From: Arthrobacter sp. P2b
GTDB lineage: Bacteria; Actinomycetota; Actinomycetes; Actinomycetales; Micrococcaceae
Reading direction: 5' to 3'
NCBI RefSeq assembly: GCF_900168295.1
Contig: NZ_FVZL01000008.1
Coordinates: 62,001-126,000, forward strand
Length of the DNA stretch: 64,000 nt
Shown here piece by piece: positions 1 to 10,726 of this stretch. The translations under genes were made by a program, and so were the position numbers. The notes under the pieces were generated by a model. The model was not told the origin of the DNA. It did not search any database and saw nothing but the letters and a program-made list of their open reading frames with translations. Position 1 is the first letter of the stretch, and every line of letters starts with the position of its first letter.

Positions 1-1
1 C

Positions 2-193
2 GCGGGTCTGCTCAAAAAGCACGCTGCAGGCGAAGTTCCCTCGGGCAAAACCATCGTCATCACCGTCACGGGCCACGGCCTCAAGGACCCCCAGTGGGCC
101 CTGCGCACCGAGGATGGAAGCGACGTGCAGCCGGTCAAGGTTTCCAACGACGTTGTCACCGTTGCTGCTGAACTGGGACTGGAAGAAAAATAA
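2..193 (+). CDS. thrC: threonine synthase, C-terminal end only
   Basis: The window opens inside this gene; 63 codons and a TAA remain. The visible peptide contains TVTGHGLKDPQWA, the conserved C-terminal segment of PLP-dependent threonine synthase, which converts O-phosphohomoserine to threonine in the cytoplasm. Homoserine kinase, which makes its substrate, begins two bases after the stop, so the two are co-transcribed. The PLP lysine and the rest of the enzyme lie upstream of the window, so integrity cannot be judged. Confidence 0.88.
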   Translation, partial: AGLLKKHAAGEVPSGKTIVITVTGHGLKDPQWALRTEDGSDVQPVKVSNDVVTVAAELGLEEK

Positions 194-195
194 CC

Positions 196-1170
196 TTGGA
201 CACCACCTCGCAGGCCACCGTCGGACTGCAACTCATCGAGGCCGGCCAGCGGGTCACGGTCCGGGTTCCGGCCACCACGGCCAACCTTGGCCCCGGCTAT
301 GACAGCCTGGGGCTGGCCCTGGCAATGCACGACACCCTGACCGTGGAAAGCCTGGACACGGACGAGCTCCTGTTCGATCTCCGCGGCGAAGGTGCGGAGA
401 CTTTGCCGCGGGACGCCAGCCACCTGGTGATCCGGGCCATGGACGCCGCCTTTGAGCGCCTGGGATTCCGGCACGCCGGCCTCAAGGTGACGGCTGACAA
501 CGTCAACCCGCACGGACGGGGCCTGGGCTCGTCGGCCTCGGCAGTGGTGGCGGCCGTATCGGCCGCTAACGCGATGGTGCCGGCAGAACACCAGCGCGGA
601 CAGGAATGGATCCTGCAGCTCACCAGCGAGCTGGAAGGGCATCCGGACAACGTCGCACCGGCAATTTTCGGCGGACTGGCGCTGTCGTGGCAGGACAGTG
701 ACCAGTACAGCAGCACCAGCGCCACGGTCGCGGACCCGGTCATCCCCATCGTGGCTGTTCCGGATTTCGAGCTCTCCACCGAAGCGGCCCGTTCTCTGCT
801 CCCGGCCTCGGTGGGACACCACGCCGCAGCCATGAACTCCGGGCGGGCGGCGCTGCTGATCCACGCGTTGACGCAGAAACCGGAATTCCTGCTTGCCGGC
901 ACCGAAGACTACCTGCACCAGAGCTACCGGGCGGAGGCGATGCAGCCGAGCGCAGCGCTGATCGCCGCCCTGCGCACGGCGGGGCACGCGGCAGTGGTTT
1001 CCGGCGCCGGACCCACCGTCCTGGTCCTGGCCAACGGCGAAGCGGAAGCCTCAGATGCACTGGCATTCATCGAGGCGTTCACGTCCGCCAACACGCCTGA
1101 CGTGGCCTGGCGTGTTCTGAAGCTGGCAGTGGACGTTGAAGGTGCTAAGGTGGACTTGCACCGGCGGTAA
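196..1170 (+). CDS. thrB: homoserine kinase
   Basis: GHMP-family kinase that phosphorylates homoserine with ATP, the step before threonine synthase. The start is TTG two bases after the thrC stop, with GGAAG at the thrC end as ribosome site. The N-terminal VPATTANLGPGYDSLGLAL segment and the GHMP phosphate loop RGLGSSAS (residues 108-114) are intact, and near the C-terminus AVVSGAGPTVLVL matches GHMP motif 3. At 324 residues it has the usual length. It is the last threonine gene; rho follows after a 292-base gap. Confidence 0.95.
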   Translation: MDTTSQATVGLQLIEAGQRVTVRVPATTANLGPGYDSLGLALAMHDTLTVESLDTDELLFDLRGEGAETLPRDASHLVIRAMDAAFERLGFRHAGLKVTADNVNPHGRGLGSSASAVVAAVSAANAMVPAEHQRGQEWILQLTSELEGHPDNVAPAIFGGLALSWQDSDQYSSTSATVADPVIPIVAVPDFELSTEAARSLLPASVGHHAAAMNSGRAALLIHALTQKPEFLLAGTEDYLHQSYRAEAMQPSAALIAALRTAGHAAVVSGAGPTVLVLANGEAEASDALAFIEAFTSANTPDVAWRVLKLAVDVEGAKVDLHRR

Positions 1171-1462
1171 TTCCGCCTATCTGATCTGGTCCTGCATTCA
1201 CTTGCTCTTTGATCTCCTACTGCGAATGTATTCCGGTGCCGCCTGCTTGGTCTGTCGCAGGAATCTGCAGCATCCAACTGCCCCTAAAGCGTCAGTCCGG
1301 CGTTCCGCCATGGGCGGAGCGGAAGGTGAATCAGTATCCGGCCCTGCTGGCCGATATCCAACCGGCAAGGCCGAAATCCGGCTGCAGATCTGAACTGCAG
1401 CCCAGATCAAATCATCGCGTCCAGCTCCCAGTCTGGACGCCGTCGAGGGGGAAGGATCCTTC
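1171..1462 (+). other. thrB-rho intergenic / rho leader
   Basis: No gene is visible in these 292 bases. A 6-bp hairpin TCCGCC-ATG-GGCGGA (1304-1318) could terminate thrB or act in the rho leader. rho genes commonly carry long autoregulated 5' leaders, and the length here fits that, but I could not assign a clear -35/-10 pair. A purine-rich GAGGGGGAAGG lies just before the rho GTG. Confidence 0.35.
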
Positions 1463-3601
<2,139 letters not shown>

Positions 3602-3671
3602 CTGAATTCAAGGGCGGGGTGCGGATGCCTCGCGTGGTTCGCCGCGCGGGGTTTTCCGCCCCCGCCTTCGT

Positions 3672-3781
3672 CGTTCGGTTTTGCCGCCCCCGCCCCTACG
3701 CTGGGCGGCTTCCGATCTTCGATCGTTTGCCGCCCAGCTCCGGCAGGCCCGATGCCACTCCCGGGGCGGCAAAACCGAACG
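3672..3781. repeat. three nested inverted repeats between rho and prfA
   Basis: A 19-bp perfect inverted repeat (CGTTCGGTTTTGCCGCCCC at 3672-3690, its complement at 3763-3781) encloses a 10-bp perfect repeat (GCTGGGCGGC at 3700-3709 with 3729-3738), which encloses a 5-bp hairpin CGATC-TTC-GATCG (3713-3725). An imperfect repeat AAGGGCGGGG / CCCCGCCTT flanks 3610-3668 just upstream. As RNA this would fold into a long branched hairpin. It could end rho transcription, or be a palindromic mobile repeat. There is no T-run after it. Confidence 0.75.
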
Positions 3782-3833
3782 CCTCTCAGTAGGGTCACCT
3801 TCCCGGTTCCCCACCTTTGTCGCCGCATTACTA

Positions 3834-3847
3834 GACTTGTACAAGTC
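3834..3847. promoter_or_regulatory. perfect palindrome at the prfA promoter
   Basis: GACTTGTACAAGTC is a perfect 14-base palindrome 15 bases before the prfA ATG. It overlaps a possible -10 box TAGACT (3832-3837). The position suggests an operator covering the transcription start; no regulator is identified. GAAAGAGG between it and the ATG is the likely ribosome site. Confidence 0.45.
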
Positions 3848-3862
3848 GAAAGAGGTTTACAG

Positions 3863-4936
3863 ATGTTTGAGTCCGTACAGGGCCTGCTTGATGAGCATGA
3901 TTCCATCCAGGCGCAGCTGGGGGATCCTGCTGTTTATGCTGACCAGCGGCTTGCCCGGAAGCTGGGGCGGCGGTCGGCTCAGCTCAATGGCATTGTTGAG
4001 GCCTATCACAAGTGGGAAGCACTGCGCGATGACCTCGCTGCGGCCAAGGAGATGGCTGACGAGGATCCCGAGTTCGCTGCCGAGGTTCCTGAGCTTGAAG
4101 CTTCGCTGGAGGCCGCTGCCGCCAAGCTCCGGCGCCTGCTGATTCCGCGCGATCCGGATGATGCCCGCAACGTGATCCTGGAGGTCAAGGGCGGTGAAGG
4201 CGGCGATGAGGCCGCGCTGTTCGCCGGTGACCTCCTGCGCATGTACACCCGCTACGCGGAATCTCGTGGCTGGAAGACCGAAATCATTTCCGCCACCGAG
4301 TCCGATCTCGGCGGTTACAAGGACGTCCAGGTAGCCGTCAAGGGCAGCTCGAACGATCCCGCCGAGGGCGTCTACGCGCGGCTCAAGTTCGAGGGCGGCG
4401 TGCACCGTGTGCAGCGCGTTCCTGTCACGGAGTCGCAGGGCCGCATCCACACGTCCGCGGCCGGTGTGCTGGTCCTGCCGGAGGTGGATGAGCCCGAAGA
4501 GCTCGAAATCAACCAAAACGACCTGAAAATCGACGTCTACAGGTCGTCCGGTCCGGGCGGGCAGTCCGTGAACACCACCGACTCCGCCGTCCGCATCACC
4601 CACCTGCCCACGGGCATCGTGGTGGCCATGCAGAACGAAAAGTCGCAGCTGCAGAACCGTGAAGCCGGCATGCGCGTCCTGCGGGCCCGCATCCTCGCGC
4701 ACCAGCAGGAGCAGATCGACGCCGAGAACTCGGCCCAGCGGAAGTCCCAGATCCGCACCATGGACCGCTCTGAGCGCATCCGCACCTACAACTACCCTGA
4801 AAACCGCATCGCGGACCACCGCACGGGCTACAAGGCGTACAACCTGGACCAGGTTATGAACGGTGACCTGGAGCCCGTCATCCAGTCCGCCATCGAGATG
4901 GACGAACAGGCACGCCTGGACGCCATCGGCGACTAG
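3863..4936 (+). CDS. prfA: peptide chain release factor 1
   Basis: RF1 recognises UAA and UAG and triggers peptide release on the ribosome. The GGQ motif that enters the peptidyl-transferase centre is at residues 232-234 ([15 protein letters not shown]), and the length, 357 residues, is standard. The chosen ATG gives the conserved N-terminus [12 protein letters not shown] and has GAAAGAGG upstream; a longer in-frame extension to 3752 runs through the repeat-rich spacer and is rejected. The next gene, prmC, methylates the glutamine of GGQ and starts eight bases after the stop. Confidence 0.97.
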   Translation: MFESVQGLLDEHDSIQAQLGDPAVYADQRLARKLGRRSAQLNGIVEAYHKWEALRDDLAAAKEMADEDPEFAAEVPELEASLEAAAAKLRRLLIPRDPDDARNVILEVKGGEGGDEAALFAGDLLRMYTRYAESRGWKTEIISATESDLGGYKDVQVAVKGSSNDPAEGVYARLKFEGGVHRVQRVPVTESQGRIHTSAAGVLVLPEVDEPEELEINQNDLKIDVYRSSGPGGQSVNTTDSAVRITHLPTGIVVAMQNEKSQLQNREAGMRVLRARILAHQQEQIDAENSAQRKSQIRTMDRSERIRTYNYPENRIADHRTGYKAYNLDQVMNGDLEPVIQSAIEMDEQARLDAIGD

Positions 4937-4944
4937 CCCGACGG

Positions 4945-5817
4945 ATGACCATCGGGCCAGGCCAATCCCTCGCTGCCGCGATCAGTGAGGCCACTGCCAT
5001 CCTTCGGGACGCCGGCGTGCCCAGCCCGCGCGTTGACGCCGAGCTCCTCGCCGACCATCTCCTGAAGGTCGGCCTGGGGCGGCTGCGCGCCATGATGCTG
5101 GGTGATTCCCCGGCTCCCGAGGGGTACGCCGACCTGGTGGCGGAGCGTGCCGGCCGGATACCCCTGCAGCACATCACCGGGGTGGCGCATTTCCGCTACC
5201 TGGAGCTGGCGGTAGGGCCGGGCGTGTTCATTCCCCGGCCTGAGACGGAATCGGTGGTCCAGCTGGTCATCGACCATGTCAAGGGCATCCCGTCACCCAG
5301 GATCGTCGATCTGGGAACCGGGTCTGGTGCAATCGCCGGCTCCATCGCGCATGAAGTGCCCGGAGCCGAGGTGCACGCCGTCGAATTCAGCCCCTTCGCC
5401 CACGCCTGGGCGGCGAAAAACCTCGCCCCCTTGGGCGTCCATCTCGTGCTGGGGGACCTGCGCAACGCCCTGCCGGAGCTCAACGGAACGTTCGACGTCG
5501 TGGTTTCAAACCCGCCGTACATCCCTGCCGAGGCCATTCCCAACGAGCCCGAAGTTGCGCTTCATGATCCGCCCGAGGCGCTGTACGGCGGGGGAGCGGA
5601 CGGCATGGAACTTCCGACGGCGGCAGCGGCCTCCGCTGCCCGGCTGCTGCGCCCGGGCGGCTACTTCGTCATGGAACATGCGGAGGTCCAGGCCGGCTGG
5701 ATCGCGGCCATGATGGGCCGCGCAGGGAAGTGGAGCAGGATTACGACGCATCTGGACCTCAACGGCAAGGAGCGCGCCACCAGCGCCGTGCTCGCGGATC
5801 CAGACCTTACGGAATGA
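4945..5817 (+). CDS. prmC: release factor glutamine methyltransferase
   Basis: SAM-dependent N5-glutamine methyltransferase that modifies the GGQ glutamine of RF1 and RF2. The SAM-binding motif VDLGTGSGAIAG lies near residues 119-130 and the catalytic NPPY at 189-192. It sits eight bases after prfA, the usual pairing of enzyme and substrate, and its 290 residues match the HemK/PrmC family. The ATG is preceded by the end of prfA, so translation is probably coupled. Confidence 0.96.
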   Translation: MTIGPGQSLAAAISEATAILRDAGVPSPRVDAELLADHLLKVGLGRLRAMMLGDSPAPEGYADLVAERAGRIPLQHITGVAHFRYLELAVGPGVFIPRPETESVVQLVIDHVKGIPSPRIVDLGTGSGAIAGSIAHEVPGAEVHAVEFSPFAHAWAAKNLAPLGVHLVLGDLRNALPELNGTFDVVVSNPPYIPAEAIPNEPEVALHDPPEALYGGGADGMELPTAAAASAARLLRPGGYFVMEHAEVQAGWIAAMMGRAGKWSRITTHLDLNGKERATSAVLADPDLTE

Positions 5818-5829
5818 AAGAATAGGCCA

Positions 5830-6645
5830 GTGACCACAACCTATAACTGCAGTACGGACGATCAGCGCGCCCTGGGACTGGAGCACGCCCAGCGTGCCAT
5901 CAGCGAGAAAAAGTGCGTGGTGTTCCCGACGGATACGGTCTACGGGATCGCTGCCGACGCGTTTTCGCCGCAGGCTGTCACCATGCTCCTGGTATCCAAG
6001 GGGCGCAGCCGCACCATGCCCCCGCCGGTGCTGATCCCGCGCATCAACGCCCTGGACGGACTGGCCACGGACGTCCCCGCGGACGCCCGGAAGCTTGCCG
6101 AAGCGTTCTGGCCAGGCGGCCTGACCCTGATCCTGCATGCCCAGCCGTCACTGGACTGGGACCTCGGTGAAACCAAGGGAACCGTTGCGCTGCGGATGCC
6201 CGCCGACGATATCGCCCAGGAGCTGTTGACCCTCACCGGGCCGCTGGCTGTGTCCTCCGCCAACCGTACGGGGCAGGCTCCTGCTCAGACCGCCGCAGCC
6301 GCCCGGGAGCAGTTGGCCGACTCCGTGGAGGTCTACCTTGAGGGCGGTTTCCGGCCCGCCGAAGGCGAAGCCGCAGTGCCTTCAACGATCGTGGACGCCA
6401 CCGGGCCCCGGCTGCGGGTGGTGCGCAACGGCGCCGTAAGCCTTGACCAGCTGCGCGAGCATGTTCCCGGTGTGTTGGGGCTCGGGGAGATTCCAATGGC
6501 CGAGGAGGAACCGGCGGAGGAAGAACCGGTAGTTGCGGAACCGGCGTCCGTTCCCGCCCCGGAGGCGTCCGGCGCCTCCGGGTCATCCGTGGTGGAGCCG
6601 GCGACGCCCGACTCCGACACGCCGGCCGGGAACCCGCAGCCTTGA
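5830..6645 (+). CDS. Sua5/YciO/YrdC family L-threonylcarbamoyladenylate synthase
   Basis: Makes threonylcarbamoyl-AMP from threonine, bicarbonate and ATP for the t6A modification of ANN-decoding tRNAs. The YrdC domain fills about residues 10-215, with the KxR...SxN-type motifs seen in VVFPTDTVYGIAADAF, SKGRSRTMPPPVLI and LAVSSANRTGQAP. The last 55 residues are an acidic Glu/Pro/Ala tail without a recognisable domain. GTG start after AAAGAATAGG. It follows prmC by 12 bases and overlaps the next gene. Confidence 0.92.
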   Translation: MTTTYNCSTDDQRALGLEHAQRAISEKKCVVFPTDTVYGIAADAFSPQAVTMLLVSKGRSRTMPPPVLIPRINALDGLATDVPADARKLAEAFWPGGLTLILHAQPSLDWDLGETKGTVALRMPADDIAQELLTLTGPLAVSSANRTGQAPAQTAAAAREQLADSVEVYLEGGFRPAEGEAAVPSTIVDATGPRLRVVRNGAVSLDQLREHVPGVLGLGEIPMAEEEPAEEEPVVAEPASVPAPEASGASGSSVVEPATPDSDTPAGNPQP

Positions 6646-7403
6646 TGACTTTGGAGCGCCAGCAGATTCCGGTACTGGAGGTCGACGCCACCCCGCTGCG
6701 GGTTCCCGAGCTGGTGGAGGAACTCAGCCGCTACATCCAGGACGGATCCACCCGGACCGTCCTTGGCCACAACCTGCACAGCGTCACCCTCACGCTGTCC
6801 GACGACGGCTTCCGGAACCTGTACGAGCGCAGCGACGTGGTGCTCCTTGACGGCGCCCCCGTGCTCTGGCTGTGGGGGAGGACCGGCAACGCCGAAGGCC
6901 CCGTCATGGATTACCGGCTGGGTTCGACGGACTGGCTTCCGGCACTGGACCAGGTGCGGGGCCTGGAGCGGATCGCCGTGGTGGGCGCCGGCGCGGAAGC
7001 CAACGCAGGAGCGGTCAGCAGGCTGCAGGCAATAGTCCCCGGCGCGCGTGTCACTGGTTTCCCGGGTGCAGGCTGGGACGCGGAGCTGGAGGAAGCAGCA
7101 GTTGCATGGCTCCACCGTGAGCAGCCGCAGCTGGTCCTGCTGGGCCTGGGTATGCCGCTGCAGGAGGAAGTCCTCCAGCGCAGGCTCCGTTCGTTGCCGC
7201 CCGCCGTCTACTGTGCCGTGGGCGGCGCCATCGAGCAGTTGGCAGGAATCCAGAAACTCGCCCCCCGCTGGCTGGGCCGGCTTGGGCTGGAGTGGGCCTG
7301 GCGGCTGCTCCTGCATCCCAAGCGGGTGGCGTACCGCGTGTTCGGCGAGCCGTGGGTCCTGCTGTGGCTCCTTGCCGCCCGGCGGCTGAAGCGCCGGGCG
7401 TGA
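6645..7403 (+). CDS. WecB/TagA/CpsF family glycosyltransferase
   Basis: GT26-family enzyme; relatives transfer ManNAc/ManNAcA-type sugars or similar to a polyprenyl-linked acceptor during wall teichoic acid, ECA or capsule synthesis. Family motifs visible: the N-terminal NLHSVTLTLSD segment, LLDGAPVLWLWG (the family's conserved D/G region), and VLLGLGMPLQEE. I chose the ATG at 6645, which overlaps the preceding TGA (TGATG), rather than the TTG one codon earlier. 252 residues is normal. The acceptor and sugar are unknown; the wecA-like gene downstream could supply the lipid carrier. Confidence 0.88.
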   Translation: MTLERQQIPVLEVDATPLRVPELVEELSRYIQDGSTRTVLGHNLHSVTLTLSDDGFRNLYERSDVVLLDGAPVLWLWGRTGNAEGPVMDYRLGSTDWLPALDQVRGLERIAVVGAGAEANAGAVSRLQAIVPGARVTGFPGAGWDAELEEAAVAWLHREQPQLVLLGLGMPLQEEVLQRRLRSLPPAVYCAVGGAIEQLAGIQKLAPRWLGRLGLEWAWRLLLHPKRVAYRVFGEPWVLLWLLAARRLKRRA

Positions 7404-7424
7404 CGCCGGAACTGTAGTCCGGAG

Positions 7425-8321
7425 CTAGAACTTCTGGTCCTCCAGCGGCGCAAAGCCCTTGCCCCGAAGGCCCTTGCTGAACGATGCGGCCCAGCCAAGG
7501 AACCCGGCAAGGTCGCGGCGCTGGAGGAAGTAGCCCAGGTAGCCGCCGACGTCGGCCACCAGCGAGCGGACCCGGAAATAGCGGCGGATCAGGTAGCCGC
7601 GGTTCCGGTAGTAGTAGTACCGCTTGAAGGCGGATTCCGGAACAATGACGTGCCAGCGGGCTCCGAAGACATGCTGCGTCTCTGAAAATGCATGCGGGTG
7701 GGTGATGGCCGTGGTTGTCACCGTTCCGAACCGGATCCCGGCCTTGCGCAGCCGGATGGTGAAATCCACTTCGTCACCGCGGATGAAGAGGCGCATGTCG
7801 GGCAGCCCCACCTTGAAGAAAACATCGGAGCGGATCAGGGCGCCGTTGAAAAAGTGCCCGTCATTCGGCAGGAAACCACGTTTTTCCACCTCTGCACGAT
7901 CGTGGGTGACCTTGCCGTCCAGGCGGAAGAAAAAGGACAGCCGGTCCGGATGGCCAGGCGCTGTCACCAGCGGGACCACTGCCTCAAGGTCGCGTGCCTC
8001 AGCCTCGCGCAGCAGTGTGGCGAGGCATTCGGGATCAGCCGGCTCGGCGTCGTCGTCCATCATCCAGATCCAACGGGCGCCGCTTGCCACTGCCTTCAGT
8101 GCGGCGAGGGCGAATCCACCCGCCCCGCCGAGGTTGGCTTCGGAGCGGACGTAGTCAACATTGGCGTGTCCTGCGGCGACATCCCTGGCCGGGACGGTAC
8201 CGCTGTCCACCAGGCAGATTGTGTCCACCGCGGCGGTCTGGGCGTTGATGGAATCCAGCAGCACGGCCAGTTCCCTGGGCCGGTCGAAGGTCACGGCGGC
8301 GACTGCAATACGGGGTGTCAT
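7425..8321 (-). CDS. glycosyltransferase family 2 (rhamnosyl/galactofuranosyl-type)
   Basis: GT-A fold, inverting transferase. N-terminal VAAVTFDRPRELAVLLDSI, the nucleotide-sugar site WIWMMDDDAEPADPEC (metal-binding DDD near residue 91-93), and the later NLGGAGGFALA and RGDEVDFTIRL segments resemble rhamnosyltransferases and mycobacterial GlfT1. A C-terminal YYYYRNRGYLIRR region is also typical. AAAGGA precedes the ATG. It converges with the WecB-type gene and is transcribed away from wecA, consistent with an envelope-polysaccharide cluster. Confidence 0.87.
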   Translation of the reverse strand: MTPRIAVAAVTFDRPRELAVLLDSINAQTAAVDTICLVDSGTVPARDVAAGHANVDYVRSEANLGGAGGFALAALKAVASGARWIWMMDDDAEPADPECLATLLREAEARDLEAVVPLVTAPGHPDRLSFFFRLDGKVTHDRAEVEKRGFLPNDGHFFNGALIRSDVFFKVGLPDMRLFIRGDEVDFTIRLRKAGIRFGTVTTTAITHPHAFSETQHVFGARWHVIVPESAFKRYYYYRNRGYLIRRYFRVRSLVADVGGYLGYFLQRRDLAGFLGWAASFSKGLRGKGFAPLEDQKF

Positions 8322-8607
8322 GGGGGTCCTTTCAGCATGGCTGTCAGGGATTTCCCCGCTCGTAATGCGCCCGTGTGGCGCGAAGCCATGAAGCCGGTGG
8401 CGCTAGTATCTTTGACTAGAGTCCACTGTAATACAGCCCTGTAAGGCACCGCGTCCACGTAAAAACGCACTGCCTGCTGCGCGCTCGGCGACGGAGAAGT
8501 TTCATTTATCGAAGAACAGATTCCCGGCCCGTGAGCCCACCCACCACCAGGCAAAGGCCAACGCCGGTGCCCTGCTTCACCACCACACCTGAAATGACCA
8601 GCACCCC
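8322..8607. other. divergent promoter region without a gene
   Basis: This 286-base gap separates the leftward GT2 gene from the rightward wecA-like gene. It is less GC-rich than its flanks around 8405-8445 (TTGACTAGAG followed by GTAATACAG), where promoters are most likely, but no -35/-10 pair has good spacing. No ORF with codon bias is visible. Confidence 0.35.
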
Positions 8608-9720
8608 ATGATCATGTACCTGCTCATGGGCCTGACGGCTGCCGTCGTGTCCTACGCCGCCACCTGGGCCGCCCGCGTGGTGGGCCACCGGCTCGAGCTG
8701 CACCTGCCCATCCGCAGCCGCGACATGCACTCCACCCCTGTTTCCCGGCTCGGCGGCGTGGCCATCTTCCTCGGCATCATGACGGCGCTGATCGTGGCAA
8801 GCCAGTCCTTCTTCGTCAAGGACATCTACCGCAACAACTTCTCGCCGTGGGGCGTCCTCGCGGGAGCGGCCGTGATCGTCCTGGTCGGCGTAGCGGATGA
8901 CCTGCTGGACATCCGGTGGTGGGTCAAGCTCATCGGCCAAAGCGCAGCCGCCCTGACCGTAGCGGTCTGGGGAGTCCAGATGACCGTCGTGCCCTGGGTG
9001 CCGGAGCCCATCTACCTGGAGAACGAAACAATCCGGGTAGTGCTGACAGCCGGGCTGATCGTCACCACCATGAACGCGTTCAACTTCATCGACGGTCTGG
9101 ACGGCCTGGCCGCCGGAGTGGCCATCATCGGCGGCACCGCTTTCTTCTTCACGGCCTACTGGGTCCACCGGAACGCAGTACTGCTGGACTACTCGGACCT
9201 TGCCACCCTCATCACGGCGGTCCTCGTGGGAAGCTGCCTGGGTTTCCTGCCCCACAACTGGTTTCCCTCGAAGATCTTTATGGGGGACTCCGGCGCCATG
9301 CTGATAGGGCTGCTGATGGCATCCGCCGGTGTTGTCTCCACCGGCCAGATCACCTCCGGGCTCTACGACCGGGTCAACGGTATCTCCACCGTGATTCCCA
9401 TCCTGCTGCCGTTTGCCGTGCTCTTCCTGCCGCTGCTGGACCTGGGCCTTGCGGTGGTGCGCAGGACTGCCCGCGGCCGGTCGCCGTGGTCCGCGGACCG
9501 GGGCCACCTGCACCACAAGCTCCTGGACATCGGCTACTCGCACCGGACCGCCGTCATCCTGATGTATCTCTGGACCGGCGTCCTGTCCTTCGGCGGCCTC
9601 GCGTTCGCCATCTTTCCCTGGCAGATTGTCCTCTCGGTGGACCTGTTCGCCACGCTGGTCATGGGACTTGTCACCGCCTGGCCCTACCTTGCCCGCAGGG
9701 GCGAAGAATCGCAGGCGTAA
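8608..9720 (+). CDS. undecaprenyl-phosphate sugar-1-phosphate transferase, MraY/WecA/TagO family
   Basis: Polytopic membrane enzyme that loads a UDP-sugar phosphate (probably GlcNAc-1-P) on undecaprenyl phosphate. Family signatures: RLGGVAIFLG, the Asp pair in VGVADDLLDIRWW, NAFNFIDGLDGLAAG, FMGDSGAMLIG, and the His-rich cytoplasmic loop DRGHLHHKLLDIGYSHR that separates WecA/TagO-like enzymes from MraY. About eleven hydrophobic segments, 370 residues. ATG chosen because the only upstream in-frame option is closed by a stop. It precedes the atp operon, as in many actinobacteria. Confidence 0.92.
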   Translation: MIMYLLMGLTAAVVSYAATWAARVVGHRLELHLPIRSRDMHSTPVSRLGGVAIFLGIMTALIVASQSFFVKDIYRNNFSPWGVLAGAAVIVLVGVADDLLDIRWWVKLIGQSAAALTVAVWGVQMTVVPWVPEPIYLENETIRVVLTAGLIVTTMNAFNFIDGLDGLAAGVAIIGGTAFFFTAYWVHRNAVLLDYSDLATLITAVLVGSCLGFLPHNWFPSKIFMGDSGAMLIGLLMASAGVVSTGQITSGLYDRVNGISTVIPILLPFAVLFLPLLDLGLAVVRRTARGRSPWSADRGHLHHKLLDIGYSHRTAVILMYLWTGVLSFGGLAFAIFPWQIVLSVDLFATLVMGLVTAWPYLARRGEESQA

Positions 9721-9748
9721 TGCCGTGCGGAAACATTTCTATCTCGTG

Positions 9749-9776
9749 TAGAATTTGAGGGCAGCCCAAGCTGCCC
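9749..9776 (+). promoter_or_regulatory. candidate atp operon -10 box and leader hairpin
   Basis: TAGAAT at 9749-9754, preceded by TG, lies 83 bases before the first gene of the ATP synthase cluster. It is followed by a 6-bp hairpin GGGCAG-CCCAAG-CTGCCC (9759-9776). No good -35 box is seen. Confidence 0.4.
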
Positions 9777-9831
9777 CTCACACACCTGCCAATTGGCTGA
9801 CTGCCTCTTGGTGCCGACGATTGGGATCGAC

Positions 9832-10314
9832 ATGACCTCCAACGCCGAGTCCGGACCTGCGTCCGGCCACGGACACGTTGGTGCTTCCGGTCCCACGCGG
9901 TCCCTCTGGCTGCATCTGTTGAAACTCAGTTCCGCGGCCTCCGCTGCGGGCCTGGCGCTGTGCGCAGTTCCTGCGGCGCTGCTGGATGGAGCGGGGGGTG
10001 CCCTTTCAAGTTCCGCAGGCGGCCTGCTGGTGATGCTGTTCTTCGGAATCAGCCTCCTGGTGGGGCACTTCGTGGGGCGGAGCAATCCGTCCGGGGCCAT
10101 CGGGGTATTCGTGGCCACCTACTTCATCAAGGTTGTGGGCTTCGCCGCCGTCCTGTTCGTCGTCGGCGCACCCCAATGGCTGCACGCCCGCTGGTTCGTG
10201 GCCGGGGCCGTCACCGCCGTCGTCTTATGGCAGGCCGCAGAAATCTTTGGTTTCAGCAAAGCCCGCCTCCAGATCTACAACGATCCAGAACCCAAGGAAA
10301 CTCCTGATGCGTGA
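9832..10314 (+). CDS. AtpI-like membrane protein upstream of ATP synthase
   Basis: 160 residues with four hydrophobic segments (roughly 26-50, 57-76, 86-108 and 113-137) after a hydrophilic N-terminus, and a short charged C-terminus. Proteins of this size and topology at this position are annotated as hypothetical or ATP synthase I; the role is presumed assembly or ion supply for the Fo sector. I used the ATG at 9832; an upstream TTG in frame would add 13 unconvincing residues. It overlaps the next gene by eight bases. Confidence 0.7.
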   Translation: MTSNAESGPASGHGHVGASGPTRSLWLHLLKLSSAASAAGLALCAVPAALLDGAGGALSSSAGGLLVMLFFGISLLVGHFVGRSNPSGAIGVFVATYFIKVVGFAAVLFVVGAPQWLHARWFVAGAVTAVVLWQAAEIFGFSKARLQIYNDPEPKETPDA

Positions 10315-10645
10315 TCCGAAGAAGCCCGGCAAGGCCCCTAGTGGCAGCCGCGCATCCGGCAGCTCCGCCCCAGGTGTATCCGGGGACAACTCCGACGGCG
10401 GATACAACGCCGGAATGGCTGTCTTCAGCTACATCATTGGCGGGATCATCGTCTGGAGTTTGATAGGGTGGGGACTGGATTATCTGTGGGGAACGCGCTG
10501 GATTGTGCTCGCAGGCGCTCTGCTTGGAGCCGTCGGAGGTTTTTACCTTTCCCACATGCATGGCCTCACCAGTTCTCGCAAAAATACTGGCGAGCGTCCT
10601 GCTGCCAGCGGGCCGTCCAAGGACGGCGACAGTAATGCCAAATAA
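10307..10645 (+). CDS. AtpZ/AtpI family protein
   Basis: 112 residues: a Ser/Gly/Lys-rich N-terminus of about 35 residues, two hydrophobic helices (about 38-58 and 64-84) separated by a short loop GLDYLWGTRWIV, and a charged tail. This two-helix pattern and position just before atpB fit AtpZ/AtpI (Uncl-like) proteins, which help c-ring assembly or carry Mg/Ca. Starts inside the preceding gene (ATGCGTGA overlap), so translation is coupled. Confidence 0.75.
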   Translation: MRDPKKPGKAPSGSRASGSSAPGVSGDNSDGGYNAGMAVFSYIIGGIIVWSLIGWGLDYLWGTRWIVLAGALLGAVGGFYLSHMHGLTSSRKNTGERPAASGPSKDGDSNAK

Positions 10646-10726
10646 TTTCACAGGGGGAACAGCAAGCCGTCAGGCTGCCGGTCCCCGCCCAACGCCCAAT
10701 GATGGACACTGCAGAGAGGAAACGCG

